Counted from the stretch's first letter, positions 35,322-47,090 are shown. The stretch: DNA of 64,000 bases from Cladophialophora immunda (GCF_000835495.1 NW_015622547.1:1-64000); one strand, 5' to 3'. Numbers and translations: made by a program. Notes: generated by a model from the sequence alone, not told the origin.

Positions 35322-37656
35322 AGCTTCTGTTCTGTTTGGGTTTCAACCTAGACAGGGTAATCTAATTGACATGTTGTTCTTCACCTGCGTCTTCTCGCAA
35401 TATGGTTAATGTGTTAATTACTGTGGAGAGAATGTGCTCAGAAGACATGGCCCAACCAAAGCAACAGTCGCATCCACCTCCCAGCTGCCCAAGACATCCT
35501 CGGTCTTAAGCTAACTCACGATACTGAGTTAGTGGTTGAGCTTACTGCGTTAGCAACACGACAAGAAACACACAAGAGTTAGTTAGGGTAAGATCGGTGA
35601 CTCGGAAGCGAGGATAAGGAGCAAGACTCAAGCACATGCAGAAGAAGAAGCGGAGGAATACATACGGCCACAACCAAGTAGCAGACCAACGTGGAGGGAG
35701 CTCCACAGCCTAGGAGGCTTAGTACAGTACTGCTTCGGCAGTGTGCTGTCCCAGTCCAAGCAACACCTCATGGATGACTGCAAGGATACCAGAATATCCC
35801 AACACAGTGGCTTCGTTGCACGACTTGGATATTGCTGACACTCACGTCGAGTCATACACTTCATAAGCCTGAGCAAAGTGCTTACTCACCTTCCCTCTTA
35901 CGAGGCTCATCATGTTCTCCGTCTTGATCGGTCGGCATCGGTCGGGATTGTCAGGAAACCCGGGCGAATATTTGCACCCGTTAGACCATACTTTGGACGC
36001 GGCTCCCTGGAAGTCTGGGCAAGCTGCAATCGGTACCGCCATGTTGGTCGACGACACCACTAACCCCCAGAACACCAATACGAGGACCTTAACCAGGATG
36101 TGAGAGATGGGGTCTTCCGAGGGCAGTGACCGTATCGCTAGCTTGGACAAGTGATTCAATGAAGATCCCCAGGAGTCGTGGTGAGCAAGACGCGGAAGGA
36201 TAGTGGCATCAGAGGGTTTTCTCTGGTTCTGGGTGAAGACGCGTGACACAACTGCCAATGTAAAGCTGCAGCCGTCTCTTTAAAAAGTAGGTGTATCGTT
36301 CCTGATCATCTCTTTCAAGGTCGGGGGTGTCTTTGGAGGCCGAAGCGGTGGGTAGGTGTGAACAGGATATCAAGGCGGACGTCGCTACACGATTCAAGGC
36401 GACGACAACGTCCTACCTATGTAAAGGATCGGCTGAGTGTCAGCAGTCGTCCCGCAGTAAGAGTAGATCCAAGAACTTACTACCGTTCTGGGCAAAAATG
36501 GTCGTGGGGTGTGGTGTATATTGTTGGTGAAGAGGATGGTGGCCGTGACTGGCGATAGCGATGTATCTCTACTGGCATGTGAGCTGATGTCGATCTCTGT
36601 GTATCGCTGTAACTGACCGCAGACACGAAAGACATGTCCTTGCGGCCGCACTGGTACACATGGAAGAATCGCGCACGGGATGTCAACGCGTGGGAGGGGC
36701 ACAGGGCTAACGGGCGTGCGGGCCTCGCGGGCTGCCTTTTCGCGAAGCCTGAATCAGCAGACATCATGGGCCTCGTTTGTGGCTCCTGCACCAGGGGATG
36801 ATCATCGAGCCGGGGGCATTGGGCGAACGCTTTCCACTTTGAAGATCGACTTGGCCAATCGAGCCTTCATCGGGGGAGTTGTGCAATTTGGTTATCCTCA
36901 TCCTCGTCGTCGCTGCTGTTGTCCGCTAGAATCAGGTCTGAGCCACATCGACATCGACCGGCGTGTCCGACACCCGCTTGTGTTCAACGTTTCGAGCAAA
37001 ATGTGGCTGCGATCGCCAGCTCCGCCGCTCCAGCTGAATCCGACTTTCAGCAACGCCATTCTCGGCCTGCGACGGGTAGCCGGACGCTGAGAAGCACTCC
37101 CTTTCCAATCATTTCCAGGCTTGTTTACGAAGCACGAGGAGCTGTGGCGTTGGCATCTCGTTTAGGATCATCAGCCGTCCCTGCAGACAAGGTTACTCGC
37201 TCGACACGATGGCCTGCCTTGTTGGCTCTCACGAACTGCGCTGACAACAAATCTTGGCAGCTTAGCTATTATCTCCTGGCCTCTCTCTTCCACCAAGAAT
37301 AGGCCTCTTTGAAGTAATGTTCGAGCCAGTGATCCGGTATCGACGCTACTAGCTGCATGAACTAAACAGGCAGAAGGAGGATACCCGAACCGTGATGACG
37401 GGGCAATACGGTATGACAGGCTAAAGGTAACTTGAGGGTTAACACTTTCCGAGTCAGGCCAACTACCAGTTCCAGGACTCTTGTCGTTTACGGACATCGG
37501 GTTGGGTACGAAGCTGAAGGGAGGGAGTGCAATGTCAACAAGTATCAAGAGCACATAAGGTGAGGATTTTCCGTCTCTGCTCATCAGACGAAAAGCTTCA
37601 AGGCCAGGCAAACCTCTGCTCTTTCTCTGGTACCGCAGACAAAAATTCCAGGTAGA
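35322..37656. other. Gene-poor stretch downstream of the ABC transporter
   Basis: No gene is firmly supported. On the minus strand at about 36110-35900 a frame reads LVKVLVLVFWGLVVSS then a Cys-bearing segment, which looks like a signal peptide and a short mature peptide, but it has no upstream ATG and I could not find a convincing splice. Confidence 0.4.
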
Positions 37657-38109
37657 ATGTTCACAGCCTACCACAATTTCACTCTCAGCATGTCTCTCCG
37701 CAACACGATCAAAGAACTCCGGCGAGGTACTTCCACCAACAACCCAGCTCCATCTTCGAACACGCAAATTTCACAGAGCAGGTCGTGCCCGCAGACCACA
37801 ACTGGAGAGTACTTCGATGCATGTCCGGCATACCACTACCCGACATCCTCGCCCAGACAACACGTCACCTCGGACCCTTTACGCAGCCTCCTCGAGGACG
37901 CGCTCGACCCATATTTCGACTCGGAAGACGCCCCTCCACCATACATGCAGCTCTCCAACGGGGACAGAAAGCCTGAATACTCGAGGTCCGATCCTGCTCT
38001 GACCTCCGACTCAAACCTCTCTCGGATGGACGGCGCCCTGTGCCTCCGGTGCAACGCCCGCAAGGCCAAGGCATGGTATCTCCGGCAGACGGCGCGCACC
38101 AGCCCATAA
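37657..38109 (+). CDS. Possible small hypothetical protein with PPxY and CxxC motifs
   Basis: An ATG-started frame of 150 codons. It is Ser/Thr/Pro-rich in the first half and contains SEDAPPPYMQL, a potential WW-domain or arrestin-type PPxY site, and ends with ALCLRCNARKAKAWYL, a single CxxC in a basic setting. I do not recognise it. It is better than its neighbours in codon pattern, but the opposite strand is also open over most of this part, so coding is uncertain. Confidence 0.35.
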   Translation: MFTAYHNFTLSMSLRNTIKELRRGTSTNNPAPSSNTQISQSRSCPQTTTGEYFDACPAYHYPTSSPRQHVTSDPLRSLLEDALDPYFDSEDAPPPYMQLSNGDRKPEYSRSDPALTSDSNLSRMDGALCLRCNARKAKAWYLRQTARTSP

Positions 38110-39442
38110 TCCACGCGCTATACAACCATAGAGGTGACGGATAACCCGGTCAGACATATGTACCAAAAGCTGCTCAAAGTTAGCGTAGGAGTGAGGCGTA
38201 ACGGAGGGATGCAGGCAATTCGAGTGGTGTATTCTGGGTTAATAGCGATGGCAAAACCATGATTTCGAGATGCGGTAGTGTAGCTACGAGTTGATCGATC
38301 TAGCCAAGGTTCCGGCCTGTCGAACACGATTCTTTGGTTCCCTTGCCTGAAACCATACCTGGAAGGTCTATCCTGGTATCGGTATAACGCGTTTCTTAAC
38401 GGAGGCTAAGCTGCGGTTTCGTTTGAATGTCTCCGGCAAGGCTGCATAGTTTGGTTTGGCGTTGTGGTGTGGGAATATTCCATTGGTGAGACGGCGCATC
38501 AAGGGCAATCTTTCTGGCATAAGAATGGACGCCGGTATCTCGGATGACACTGAGCATTCACAAAGGTTTTATATTTTGGCTCAACCTGAATTACAGTCTC
38601 GTTCGACCGCCGGACATAGGATCCCGGAAGGTGCTTTCCGCTGAGCCACGGGGATGACTTCTCGAGGCTCCTCGGAGGCGCGGAAAACTTGGTACATCGA
38701 AATATCAAATACTGGGACTGTGAAGAGAGACCAGTGACACACAGAAACACACTGCTGGCCTCGTTTCACTTTTCGGACTCTGATGTGGGCTGGCTTGCAT
38801 ATTTCTCGGCCTTCTGCCGTCGTGCGCGGAGTTGGACGCGAGTTCACTCACCAGCAGGGGTTTTCTCTGCTATTGCTCATTCCACGGTTTGTCTCTCTTT
38901 TGGAGCTCGTCTCTATGCCGAAATCGCCCAAGAGGGCTGGGTATTGTGCTAGCGACGCAATGTTGAACGTTTGGTGCCATGGTTGTAAATCGGAGGAGGC
39001 TGGTTGGAGGTTGAGTAGCCGCGGAGAAGCAGGGAGAGGACCACTGGGGGATGAGATACGGAGCATCGCACCAGAGCCAGCGAGGACCAGTGGCAGCAAG
39101 GGCCATTGACCGCGTCTCAAGCCAGTGCGTGGCCGTGATTATGAATCCACTCCTTCGCAGATTGCCCATAATCCCACGATCCCACTTCCGCATGCCAGGT
39201 ACCAGCAGCTGGCGGCCAGCATTCAGAGCAATGTGGTAAGCGAGGCAAGCGATGTGCGGGATGCGTCCCCGGTTTTCCGGGCAGCAGGTGGTTTTCGATA
39301 TCACGGCCGCGGAAATGGCAATCTCCATTCCAATCATCTACCCACCGAGAGCGATATAAGATCACCGAGGCTCTGGATCTGCCGACAAGTGGCAGACCTC
39401 ATCACTCATTTTGAAACTCCAGCAGCGAAGAAGGAAAACATC
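38110..39442. other. Spacer before the protoglobin gene
   Basis: No supported gene in 1.3 kb. The frame of the protoglobin is open upstream to 39125, but that part is low in family marks and is treated as leader or intron. Confidence 0.45.
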
Positions 39443-40183
39443 ATGGAGCACATCGACGGCAATGTTATCAACAGCGACCTCGCTGCCCGCATGAAATACG
39501 TGCAGTCCTTCCTTGGTTGGGACGGGGCAAAAGATGGCAAACTGATCGAAGCCTGTAAACCAGTGCTTGCTCCCATTGTCACCAACGTCGTCGACGCCGT
39601 CTACGACCAGCTGCTCAAATACGACATCACCGCCGCCTCGTTTGCGCCCAAGCAGTCGCAGGAAGGAGTCACCGTGGACGCCGACGTGCGCGACCTTAAC
39701 GGCGGCCACGAAAACATCAAATACCGGAAGGACTTCCTGAAAGGCTACCTGGTCAGGCTGGTCTCGAATCACGACTGGACTCCAGAGAGCAAGTTTTGGG
39801 AGTACATTGATATGGTGGGCAAAGTCCATACGGGCTCAACGGACTCGGGCTTGAAGCATCGCAAGAACAGACCTGCACTGTTTGTCGAGTACCGCGAGGT
39901 GAATCTCTTACTCGGCTGGGTCGAAAACGCCGTCACCGACATTGTCATGGGCGTCGAGGGTTTGGAGCTGCAGACAAAAGTGGACATCCTGAAGGCCCTC
40001 AACAAGTTTTGGTGGATCCAGAACGATCTCTTTGCGAGACACTATATCCCAGGTTTGAGGGCTCCCCGGATACAAGATACAGAGCGCCCGCTGACCTGGA
40101 TTGACAAGTTCAAGGCTGATCCAGTATTTCCCATCGTCTCAGCGCTTGTGCTTTTCGTCGCCATTTTCGGCTGGAAGTTCTGA
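39443..40183 (+). CDS. Protoglobin-domain haem protein with C-terminal membrane anchor
   Basis: From the ATG at 39443 the product has 246 residues. It matches the protoglobin/globin-sensor fold: KYVQSFLGWDGAKDGKL and ACKPVLAPIVTNVVDAVYDQ as the first helices, KYRKDFLKGYLVRLV, then DMVGKVHTG with His129 as the probable proximal haem ligand, KHRKNRPALFVEYREVNLLL and KFWWIQNDLFARHY. Protoglobins bind O2, CO or NO. The last 20 residues (PIVSALVLFVAIFGWKF) form one hydrophobic segment ending at the C-terminus, which suggests a tail-anchored protein facing the cytosol. The open frame continues upstream to 39125 without family marks, so an earlier start with an intron cannot be excluded. No enzyme domain is fused. 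Confidence 0.85.
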   Translation: MEHIDGNVINSDLAARMKYVQSFLGWDGAKDGKLIEACKPVLAPIVTNVVDAVYDQLLKYDITAASFAPKQSQEGVTVDADVRDLNGGHENIKYRKDFLKGYLVRLVSNHDWTPESKFWEYIDMVGKVHTGSTDSGLKHRKNRPALFVEYREVNLLLGWVENAVTDIVMGVEGLELQTKVDILKALNKFWWIQNDLFARHYIPGLRAPRIQDTERPLTWIDKFKADPVFPIVSALVLFVAIFGWKF

Positions 40184-40795
40184 AGAGACGCTATATAGAG
40201 GGAATCTTTGAGTTGCTTTGCCCCGGGTGATAAATCGCATTGAAGGGCACTTGGGACCAAGAGAATAGACTCGGCCTAGATAGATGCAGTCTTCTGTCCC
40301 AAGAGGCTTCTCCTAGAATTAGATTATTGTTGCCGCCAGATACACAATCTATACAACCCGACCTTTCTGTCTGAAAAGCAATTTGCTACTGTAGCTAACT
40401 TCTCCAGACACACTGTTCAACTCCCCAAAGGCTGGTAAGGCTAAAATCCCTTATCAGTGGGCCCGAGAATTGGCACCAACGGTCTCCCGTTGTACTTGTT
40501 TTCAAGTTCAGAAATCGGCGATCTTGAGAACGGCCAAGGGATAGACAGCGAGGAGAATTGCGGCAATCCCCCAACTATGATTGCCTTCTATCCATCGTCT
40601 CTGGCACACAACGCCATCCTGAATGCCTTGCTCGGCGCCATACGGGACGTATATCCATTAGGGAGCACTCGGCTTCTGACAGAGCGGTGGTATCGCAGTT
40701 CAGGATCGTGGGCTTCTGTTGATAATGGTCCGGTCGAGCGTATCCTCTCGCGGAGAAGCCTCTTTAGACTCGAGTTCTTGAGCTTTCGATCCCAG
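40184..40795. other. Convergent spacer between protoglobin and HET genes
   Basis: No gene; the plus-strand frame from 40457 runs antisense into the HET gene and is rejected. Confidence 0.5.
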
Positions 40796-42856
40796 CTAGA
40801 CGATTCTAATGTCCTCAACCTGAGCCCCTTTCACCTTCCAACCACCATCAGCGGTATCGCCACCTTGCTCCATGAGCTCCCCGTCCATGATTCCATGCAC
40901 AAGTGCTGCTCCCATCAAGCGATATCTAATGTCTCCCTCCGATTCAACCTTTCTCATAATCAAAGGCATGCTGACCCCCAACGCAAGCGCAACCAAATCC
41001 CCTGTGTCCGCTGTGTCCGGCAGGACTGCGAGATACCTTTTTTCCGTCATAGCACCTCTCCTACCCTCTTGGATATACGCGACTTGCTGATGATAACTAT
41101 CGGCTAGAGAAAACAGCGCTGTCCGCTCTGCACCGGCGACAGATATTCTGAACTCTTTGGCAACTCGCGAATGAGGACGGTATAAATGGCTGAACGCTGC
41201 AGCGCGAACATAGTCAATTTCCTGCACGGGTCGTAATGAGCCACCAGTAGCCAAGCCCGTGTCGCCTGTGATCGTGCGCCAGACAACGTCAGCGGGGGCT
41301 TCACCAGTTGGATACGGGTTGGAGACGTATTCTTGAGCGAGTGTGCAATATGCCGAGTCTTGCACAAGGGACAGGAAGAACGGGCGCTGGGAGATCGGAA
41401 TGCCCTCTGGCAGTGGGGTCTCATCAATGTATGATGCTGATGAGCAGGGTGTGGTGGCGAAAGCCATTTTGCGGGGTTTGAGAACTTTGGTGATCTTGTC
41501 AATGATGGCGCCGCGAAGAAGGACGGTGTTGTGGTTGTCTGAGTCCACGCGGATCGAAGGCGAGGATGAACTAGCGCACATGTAGTTATCCATCTTAAAG
41601 GCGTTGCGGGGGTAGTTGGTCCAATCTGGAACCCATGATGGGAGCTGGGATTTGGTAAAGCCTGCTGACATCAGGACGTCGAGTGCTTGGTTGCTTGTGA
41701 GGCCGACACGGGCACACTGGATAAGGACATCTTCGACAGTGTTCTCGGGAGAATAGTTAGGCTTCAGTCGCGCTCGGAGATCGTGAGCAATGAATCCCAA
41801 GAAGGCATAAATTTGATCCCTAGGGTCCGTGACTCTAGAAGTACGACCTAGCGCCAGGGCTCGGCAGAGAGGCACTCGGTCACCACCGCGCAAAAGTGCA
41901 CGCAGTCGACCGATCGTATCTGCCTGTCTGAAGTTACGCATTAGCTCGTCACCGGTTATTTCGATTTCGAGGTCGCCTAAATCTGCCATGCCCAGCTGTG
42001 CGTACAGTCCACTTTCGCTCTGGATGCCTTGGACTACGCTTGAGAGGAGGGCAATCGGGATGTCAGCATTACCGTACCAGATGGCAGCATTTGCATTGAC
42101 TGAAGCCTCTTGAATGATCCAGCCTCGTGAGAAGTAAGGCAGGGAAAGGAGACGGTGACATCGCGCACGGTGCTGCGCGTACAGCGGTCGAGATTCGGGG
42201 GCCGGTAGCCTTTTGCTAATGAACATGTTGTTGAGCATCTCGAGAGCCAACAATGTCTCGACGCCCATGTTCCCGGGCGGGTCCCCCAGAAATGCAACGA
42301 CTTTCTGTGCCGCTGTATATATTTCGTGCATTAGCTGCACCTGGGAGTTCTTCTCTGCAATATCGTCCTGGCGAATGCAAATGGCGTCTGCCCAGTACCA
42401 GCCGGGAAACATGGTTAGACGGCGGAGGAGGTATTCGAGATTGCTTGTGACAGGCAGCTTGGTACCGCCACAGGCCACAAATTGGTCACGGACGTCCGGC
42501 CCATATAGATAGGAAAGGGCCGTATATGGCGGTGCCGAGGCCAAAGGGAAGGTTTGAATGATGATTTCGGGAGCTTGTTTGCGATCTGTGGTCGCGGCGG
42601 GAAGGCTGGCATAATCGCTCACAGTGTAACGTTCGGACGGCTTCTTGGGAGGCTGGGTGAGGGCCCTCATAAGGCGAATTTCTTTCCGTTGCTCATTGAG
42701 GGCTTCATATCGGAAAGATGACTTCTCGTCAGTCGAAACTGGTTCAGCTGCAGTGTTAATTTCTGGTCCGTCTTGAGGTTTGCCCCCTCCAACGGCTCCA
42801 GAATAGCTCTTCGTACTCTTACCCTTTCGCCTAAAAAGACGTTTCAAGGCGCTCAT
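40796..42856 (-). CDS. HET-domain (heterokaryon incompatibility-like) protein
   Basis: A single exon encodes 686 residues. After a basic N-terminal segment (MSALKRLFRRKGKS), the HET domain shows PYTALSYLYG, WYWADAICIRQDD, QVQLMHEIYTAAQKVVAFLG and YFSRGWIIQEA, followed by TDPRDQIYAFLGF, all in the expected order. In the first motif the usual W-G is Y-G. The C-terminal 300 residues carry the variable region typical of stand-alone HET proteins. HET proteins trigger cell death upon fusion of unlike hyphae, but most genome copies have no proven partner. No NACHT, WD40 or ankyrin region is attached. It is convergent with the protoglobin gene. Confidence 0.92.
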   Translation of the reverse strand: MSALKRLFRRKGKSTKSYSGAVGGGKPQDGPEINTAAEPVSTDEKSSFRYEALNEQRKEIRLMRALTQPPKKPSERYTVSDYASLPAATTDRKQAPEIIIQTFPLASAPPYTALSYLYGPDVRDQFVACGGTKLPVTSNLEYLLRRLTMFPGWYWADAICIRQDDIAEKNSQVQLMHEIYTAAQKVVAFLGDPPGNMGVETLLALEMLNNMFISKRLPAPESRPLYAQHRARCHRLLSLPYFSRGWIIQEASVNANAAIWYGNADIPIALLSSVVQGIQSESGLYAQLGMADLGDLEIEITGDELMRNFRQADTIGRLRALLRGGDRVPLCRALALGRTSRVTDPRDQIYAFLGFIAHDLRARLKPNYSPENTVEDVLIQCARVGLTSNQALDVLMSAGFTKSQLPSWVPDWTNYPRNAFKMDNYMCASSSSPSIRVDSDNHNTVLLRGAIIDKITKVLKPRKMAFATTPCSSASYIDETPLPEGIPISQRPFFLSLVQDSAYCTLAQEYVSNPYPTGEAPADVVWRTITGDTGLATGGSLRPVQEIDYVRAAAFSHLYRPHSRVAKEFRISVAGAERTALFSLADSYHQQVAYIQEGRRGAMTEKRYLAVLPDTADTGDLVALALGVSMPLIMRKVESEGDIRYRLMGAALVHGIMDGELMEQGGDTADGGWKVKGAQVEDIRIV

Positions 42857-43427
42857 TGGTTCCTACGCGTCTATGTAGCAATGAGAGGATTGGGAAGTGG
42901 ACAAGTGAAACGAATATCTTTCTGTGTACTAACCAAGGGGTCAAGTTGAAGCTGAGGCTGAGGTAGAACGGCCCTGCCAAGCTACCTGCCTAGCTCGAGG
43001 CGTACTCGCATCATTGGCGCGCGTTCTACTTCTACACATATTGTCACTCTGCCATGGAAAATTGAGTCACTGTGTGACCGAGAAGGTGGCGAGGACTCTT
43101 GAAGTAAGAATTGTGTTATAACTTTTGGCAAAGAGAGCGGAGCCAGCTTGGCACACTGTGGCGATCAGGCACGCCTTGGTCAATGACGATCTTTTTTGGG
43201 ACACTCTAGCTAAGTGAGCGCCGTGCAGACGTTACTTCCAGTTGCTTGAGCCGCCAAGCCTCGCCCGCAGACAATTTCGCAGGCGGAGACCTTCCTTCCA
43301 GTTTGGAGACTCAATGCTCAAGCGCAGAACAACTTCAATTCGATCCTGCAGACTCGCAACACCACCCCAACTGACACTCGCATAAAATTCCTTCGACCTT
43401 CAACCTTCACTGAGATTCTTACGCGAC
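42857..43427. promoter_or_regulatory. Divergent promoter region, HET / mL54
   Basis: This 571-base gap holds both start regions. CT-rich sequence precedes the mL54 ATG. No specific site was identified. Confidence 0.4.
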
Positions 43428-44168
43428 ATGATCTGCTCCAGCTGCCGGCAGGCGTTTCTCTCCCGTATTCGCTCCCTCTCCTTCAACACCAATATTTCCA
43501 TCTCTTCCACCACTGGCTTGCGCTACGCATCAACAGTACCCGCGACTCCCCATGCTGCTCCAGTTCCAGCTCCGGCGGCCATCTCAATAGAAGCACCGAA
43601 TGCCACACAATCGTCAAACACACCAGGGATCTCCCAGCCTCTGTCCGAGCAGCACACCTCGACCTCGACCGCGAAAACCTCCGGTCCACCCTCGACTAAA
43701 GACTCAAAGAGCCCCGTAAAGCCGAAGAGTTCGATACCCGGGGGCAAGGAGCTCCGTGGCCTGGGCTACACAAAAGCGAAGCCGAAAGTTCTAGCGATGG
43801 AGGACGATGAATATCCCGAGTGGCTGTGGAAGCTGCTGGACCAGAAAAGGCTGGGAACTGACGCGGAGAAGGTCGATTTATCAGGTATTGCCACTGCTTC
43901 CGGACATCCAATGTTCATATAAAAGCATTGTTCGGCTGACACTATCTAAGCAATGACCAAAAAGCAACGCATCCGCTACGAAAAGAAGCAGGAACGACTC
44001 CTGAAAGACCTACCCAAAGAGATCCCCGTTCATGAACAAAGCAAAGACCTGACGGGTCCTGGTGACGACGCGGTGACGAGTTTACAGCGCCGGCAAGAGA
44101 TCACCAAGAGCGCAAGGTCCGCGAGACGGAGGAGCATTCGGGAGAGCAACTTCCTCAAGTCGATGTAA
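43428..44168 (+). CDS. MRPL37: Mitochondrial large-subunit ribosomal protein mL54
   Basis: Exons 43428-43884 and 43951-44168 encode 224 residues. The N-terminus (MICSSCRQAFLSRIRSLSF) is a basic mitochondrial leader, followed by a long Ala/Pro/Ser/Thr-rich spacer. The diagnostic core is GLGYTKAKPKVLAMEDDEYPEWLWKLLDQ, which matches mL54 of fungal mitoribosomes. The joined second exon (DLSA/MTKKQRIRYEKKQE, then RRRSIRESNFL) gives the basic C-terminal tail. The intron (43885-43950) starts GTATTG and ends AAG instead of CAG or TAG; no other junction keeps the frame and the tail together. If exon 2 were not joined, the gene would lose its conserved end. Confidence 0.8.
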
Positions 44169-44635
44169 ACCAAGGTTGGGCTCAGAACAGCCTATTACTC
44201 TGTACCATACATAAACAAGCGACCGGAGAGAGCGGCGCTCCCTGAGATTCTAGAGACGATCGAATAGTACTTTATCAAGGGTATCCTCCCGCCAGTCGGG
44301 AAGGAACCCAACGACCCGTCATCGGAACTACCCTGGTATTCGATGTCTATGTATGCGATCGATACTCTGATTGCACCGTTGCCAGCGCCTCTCCAATGCC
44401 AGTCATCTGAAAACGCCTCGATTGTTTCCCATGCATTCATATACTTCCTGCGACATCAAGTGTGTCCAAGTCATGCAAACAGCTGGTGTCGAAGAGTGGT
44501 TTTCCGCCGGGGTATCATTTCATTCGGCTCATCCCTTCCCCCATTAGCAGATTGTCCCATTCCCATCGTGTCTGTCGTTGTCATTTCTTGCTCCTCATGA
44601 TGCATTACCAAACGCCAACCGGAAAATGGCCGTTA
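44169..44635. other. Convergent spacer
   Basis: No supported gene between the convergent mL54 and one-TM protein genes. Confidence 0.5.
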
Positions 44636-45845
44636 TTAAGCACGTATACTGCTGGCGGCCGAACTCCATCTCAATCTTCTCAACCCGTTTCCACTCGACC
44701 TCATTGATTCTTGCCCACAGCTTCCACCGGGGAGACTCATCTCGCCCTCGATCCTTCCAACCTCTCGCCCCCAAGCGTATCCCGCACTGAAGCTGATGGC
44801 CGAGAACACGAGCACCACACCAGCCGAGATCATCCACGACGCGAGGGTTGGGCTGATCAGCTCTTCGCCCGTCGCGATAGCGGTCGCTTTGGCGCTGGCA
44901 GCGCGGACCTTCTTCGCGGCATGTCGATCTTTGCTCGATTCGCGCGATTTGCGTTTGGTCTGTTTGTTGGGAGACGAAGTGCGTCTCTGTCGAGGCGGTG
45001 TCTCGAGCTCTGATTCTGGGACAAGTCGCAGGGTTGTGGGTTGTGTCGATGCCCGTTGCTGGGGTGGTCTGGCATCAGGACCTTTTGGTCGGACTGCAGC
45101 GGCACATGAGAGAAGGGTGGTCAAGGACGCCCGCAATGCCGCATCATGGTCCGGCTGGAATGATGACGATGAACCAGGACGCGGCCTCGACTGCATCTGA
45201 CGCTGGTAGCTGCGTTGAGTCAGGGTGCGTTCAGCACGTCGCTCAGATGCGGCTGCTGCAGCCTGAGGGAAATATGAATCTGGTACGGTTCGAGCATGGG
45301 ACGACGGCGGGTGCGAGAATGCGTTCGGCTGAGGTGTGAACACTTTGTCTAGGCTGCCAACACCAACCGCCGTGGAGGTATCGTCATCCTCCGCCGTGTC
45401 GCCTTGATAGATATCTTCATTGGAGCTGCTGAGAACCCGATCACTTTCACTCTCGCTCTCTTCATACTCATCCTGGCTACTTCCAGCGGTGCTCGTAGAA
45501 CGCGGCTGAGGATGAGCGACGTGGGGGGAGGTTTGGAGTTGACGTGATAGGCGCTCGTCTGGAGTTCGGAGTTGGAGTCCAGTGGTGATGATATCGTTGT
45601 TAGTGGACGATAAGGAGGCCGATGAAGCTCGTGATGAGATTTCCACCCACGAGTCTATGGAAAGGTTAGCGACTTTGGATATAGCTGGTATGTCATTGCG
45701 GGAAGCAGATCCTACCTTCAGAGCGTATGCCTCGAATACTCGCATTCACTTGAGATTCTGGATGGGATTCTGTCGCCCAGGGAGCGCGATTTTCTCCTCG
45801 CTCGCTTCTAAGAGACGCGAACGGCTCTGCTTGAGACGGTCGCAT
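44636..45845 (-). CDS. Fungal hypothetical protein with one transmembrane segment
   Basis: Exons 45845-45716 and 45654-44636, with a 61-base intron (GTAGGA...TAG), encode 382 residues. The first 300 residues are disordered and rich in Ser, Glu and Asp, with a patch of consecutive acidic residues (DEYEESESESD). DHDAALRASLTTLLSCAAA is a helix-like conserved-looking segment. A basic, nuclear-signal-like stretch (NKQTKRKSRESSKDRHAAKK) precedes one hydrophobic helix (SWMISAGVVLVFSAISFSAG) near residue 330. This order suggests a membrane protein of the nuclear envelope or ER, but I do not recognise the family and the function is unknown. Confidence 0.65.
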
Positions 45846-47090
45846 AGTTGAAAAAGATAGACTTATCGGCTGAAGGCTTATGAATTCAGAGTCGTGGCCG
45901 AGCCTGGGTGAGGTTTATTCACTTGGCTGCGCCCGGTCGGATCCCAACCCTTGCTGATCCGACTGTTGGAAATTCTCTTGGAGACAGTCAAGTCCTCTGA
46001 ATCAAATTTTCATAGAAAGAAGCCCGAAAAGGTCTTTGTGAGGCCAGAAAATGCGTTGGGATAACTAACAGGATCCTAGGCTGGGTCTCACCGCTGACGG
46101 ACGATGATAGTGGGGGTCTATCTGGTGCAATATGCGATCGCGACGATCAACCACGGCGGCCTTTTGGAAGCGCGGGGTACTGGGTTTGATGATATTGAAC
46201 TCGACTGCGATTATGTCGAGATCAGAGCGATTGTGGTTATGAGTATGAGAGTGATGGGAGGAACAAAAGGGAGAGACTGCGGAATGTCCAAGTACCGCGG
46301 ATGAGGGCAGAGTCTATGCTGCCAAGGACCAGGTCATTTCAGCCAGCTTCTTGCTAGGGAGGTATGCAAGTCCTGGAATGGTGGCATTCTGGGACGGAAA
46401 TGCACAATGCAGGCCCTCAATCAGCTTAACCAAGAGACAGGCCACTGAGCAGGTTTCCTGAAAAGGCGGCGCCCAAACGGAGCGCTGGCCCTGATTTGGC
46501 AGACACGTATCAGGTGCAGGGGCAGAGCCACAAGCGCTGATCAAGAGATGGAATCACGCGCGCAGGCATTTTGTTGGCCGTGTCTGGCGGTGTCATGGTG
46601 GTGCTGGTGGTGTCAGATGAGCCCAATCAATGACCTCCATCTGAAGTCACCAACTTCCAAGGGCCGTATCACCGTATCGTGGTGTCTGTGTCTTCCCCGC
46701 GCCGACATCGGGGAGTTGTATGCCCACGAACACCGCACGAGAACTACAGTACTTAGAGTGGAGCTAACGAAGTCAAACGCAGAATAGAAAGTCGGGTGTG
46801 TTTCATTCTTGAGATTTCCATTGAACCTTACAACCTTGTACAAGAAAGACGATTCCCTCTATTAGACCCAGGAAAGAGATCAAGCAAAGAAAAGCAATTC
46901 GAACTTTTAGGGCCATTACCTTCGCATCCTCACGGTCGTAGTGTTTCCATGCACAACACACGCACAAGGGAAAATGCTCCAGGTACAATCCATGGATCAA
47001 CCAGACGATGGTGTTCCAACTCGCAACGCCGTACAGAGATCCATATGCGATCCAAGTTGACGAGACACCACTTCTCAGGATGCCATCAAC
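45846..47090. other. Spacer of 1.2 kb
   Basis: No supported gene between two minus-strand genes. It contains the promoter of the one-TM gene and the 3' region of the Gar2-like gene. Small overlapping frames near 46100-46850 lack family marks. Confidence 0.45.

Noticed and set aside
35842..36258. Signal-peptide-like minus-strand frame with a Cys-bearing segment
   Set aside because: No upstream in-frame ATG and no convincing intron; reported only as a note in the spacer.
40457..41107. 216-codon plus-strand frame
   Set aside because: Mostly antisense to the C-terminal part of the HET gene and without family marks.
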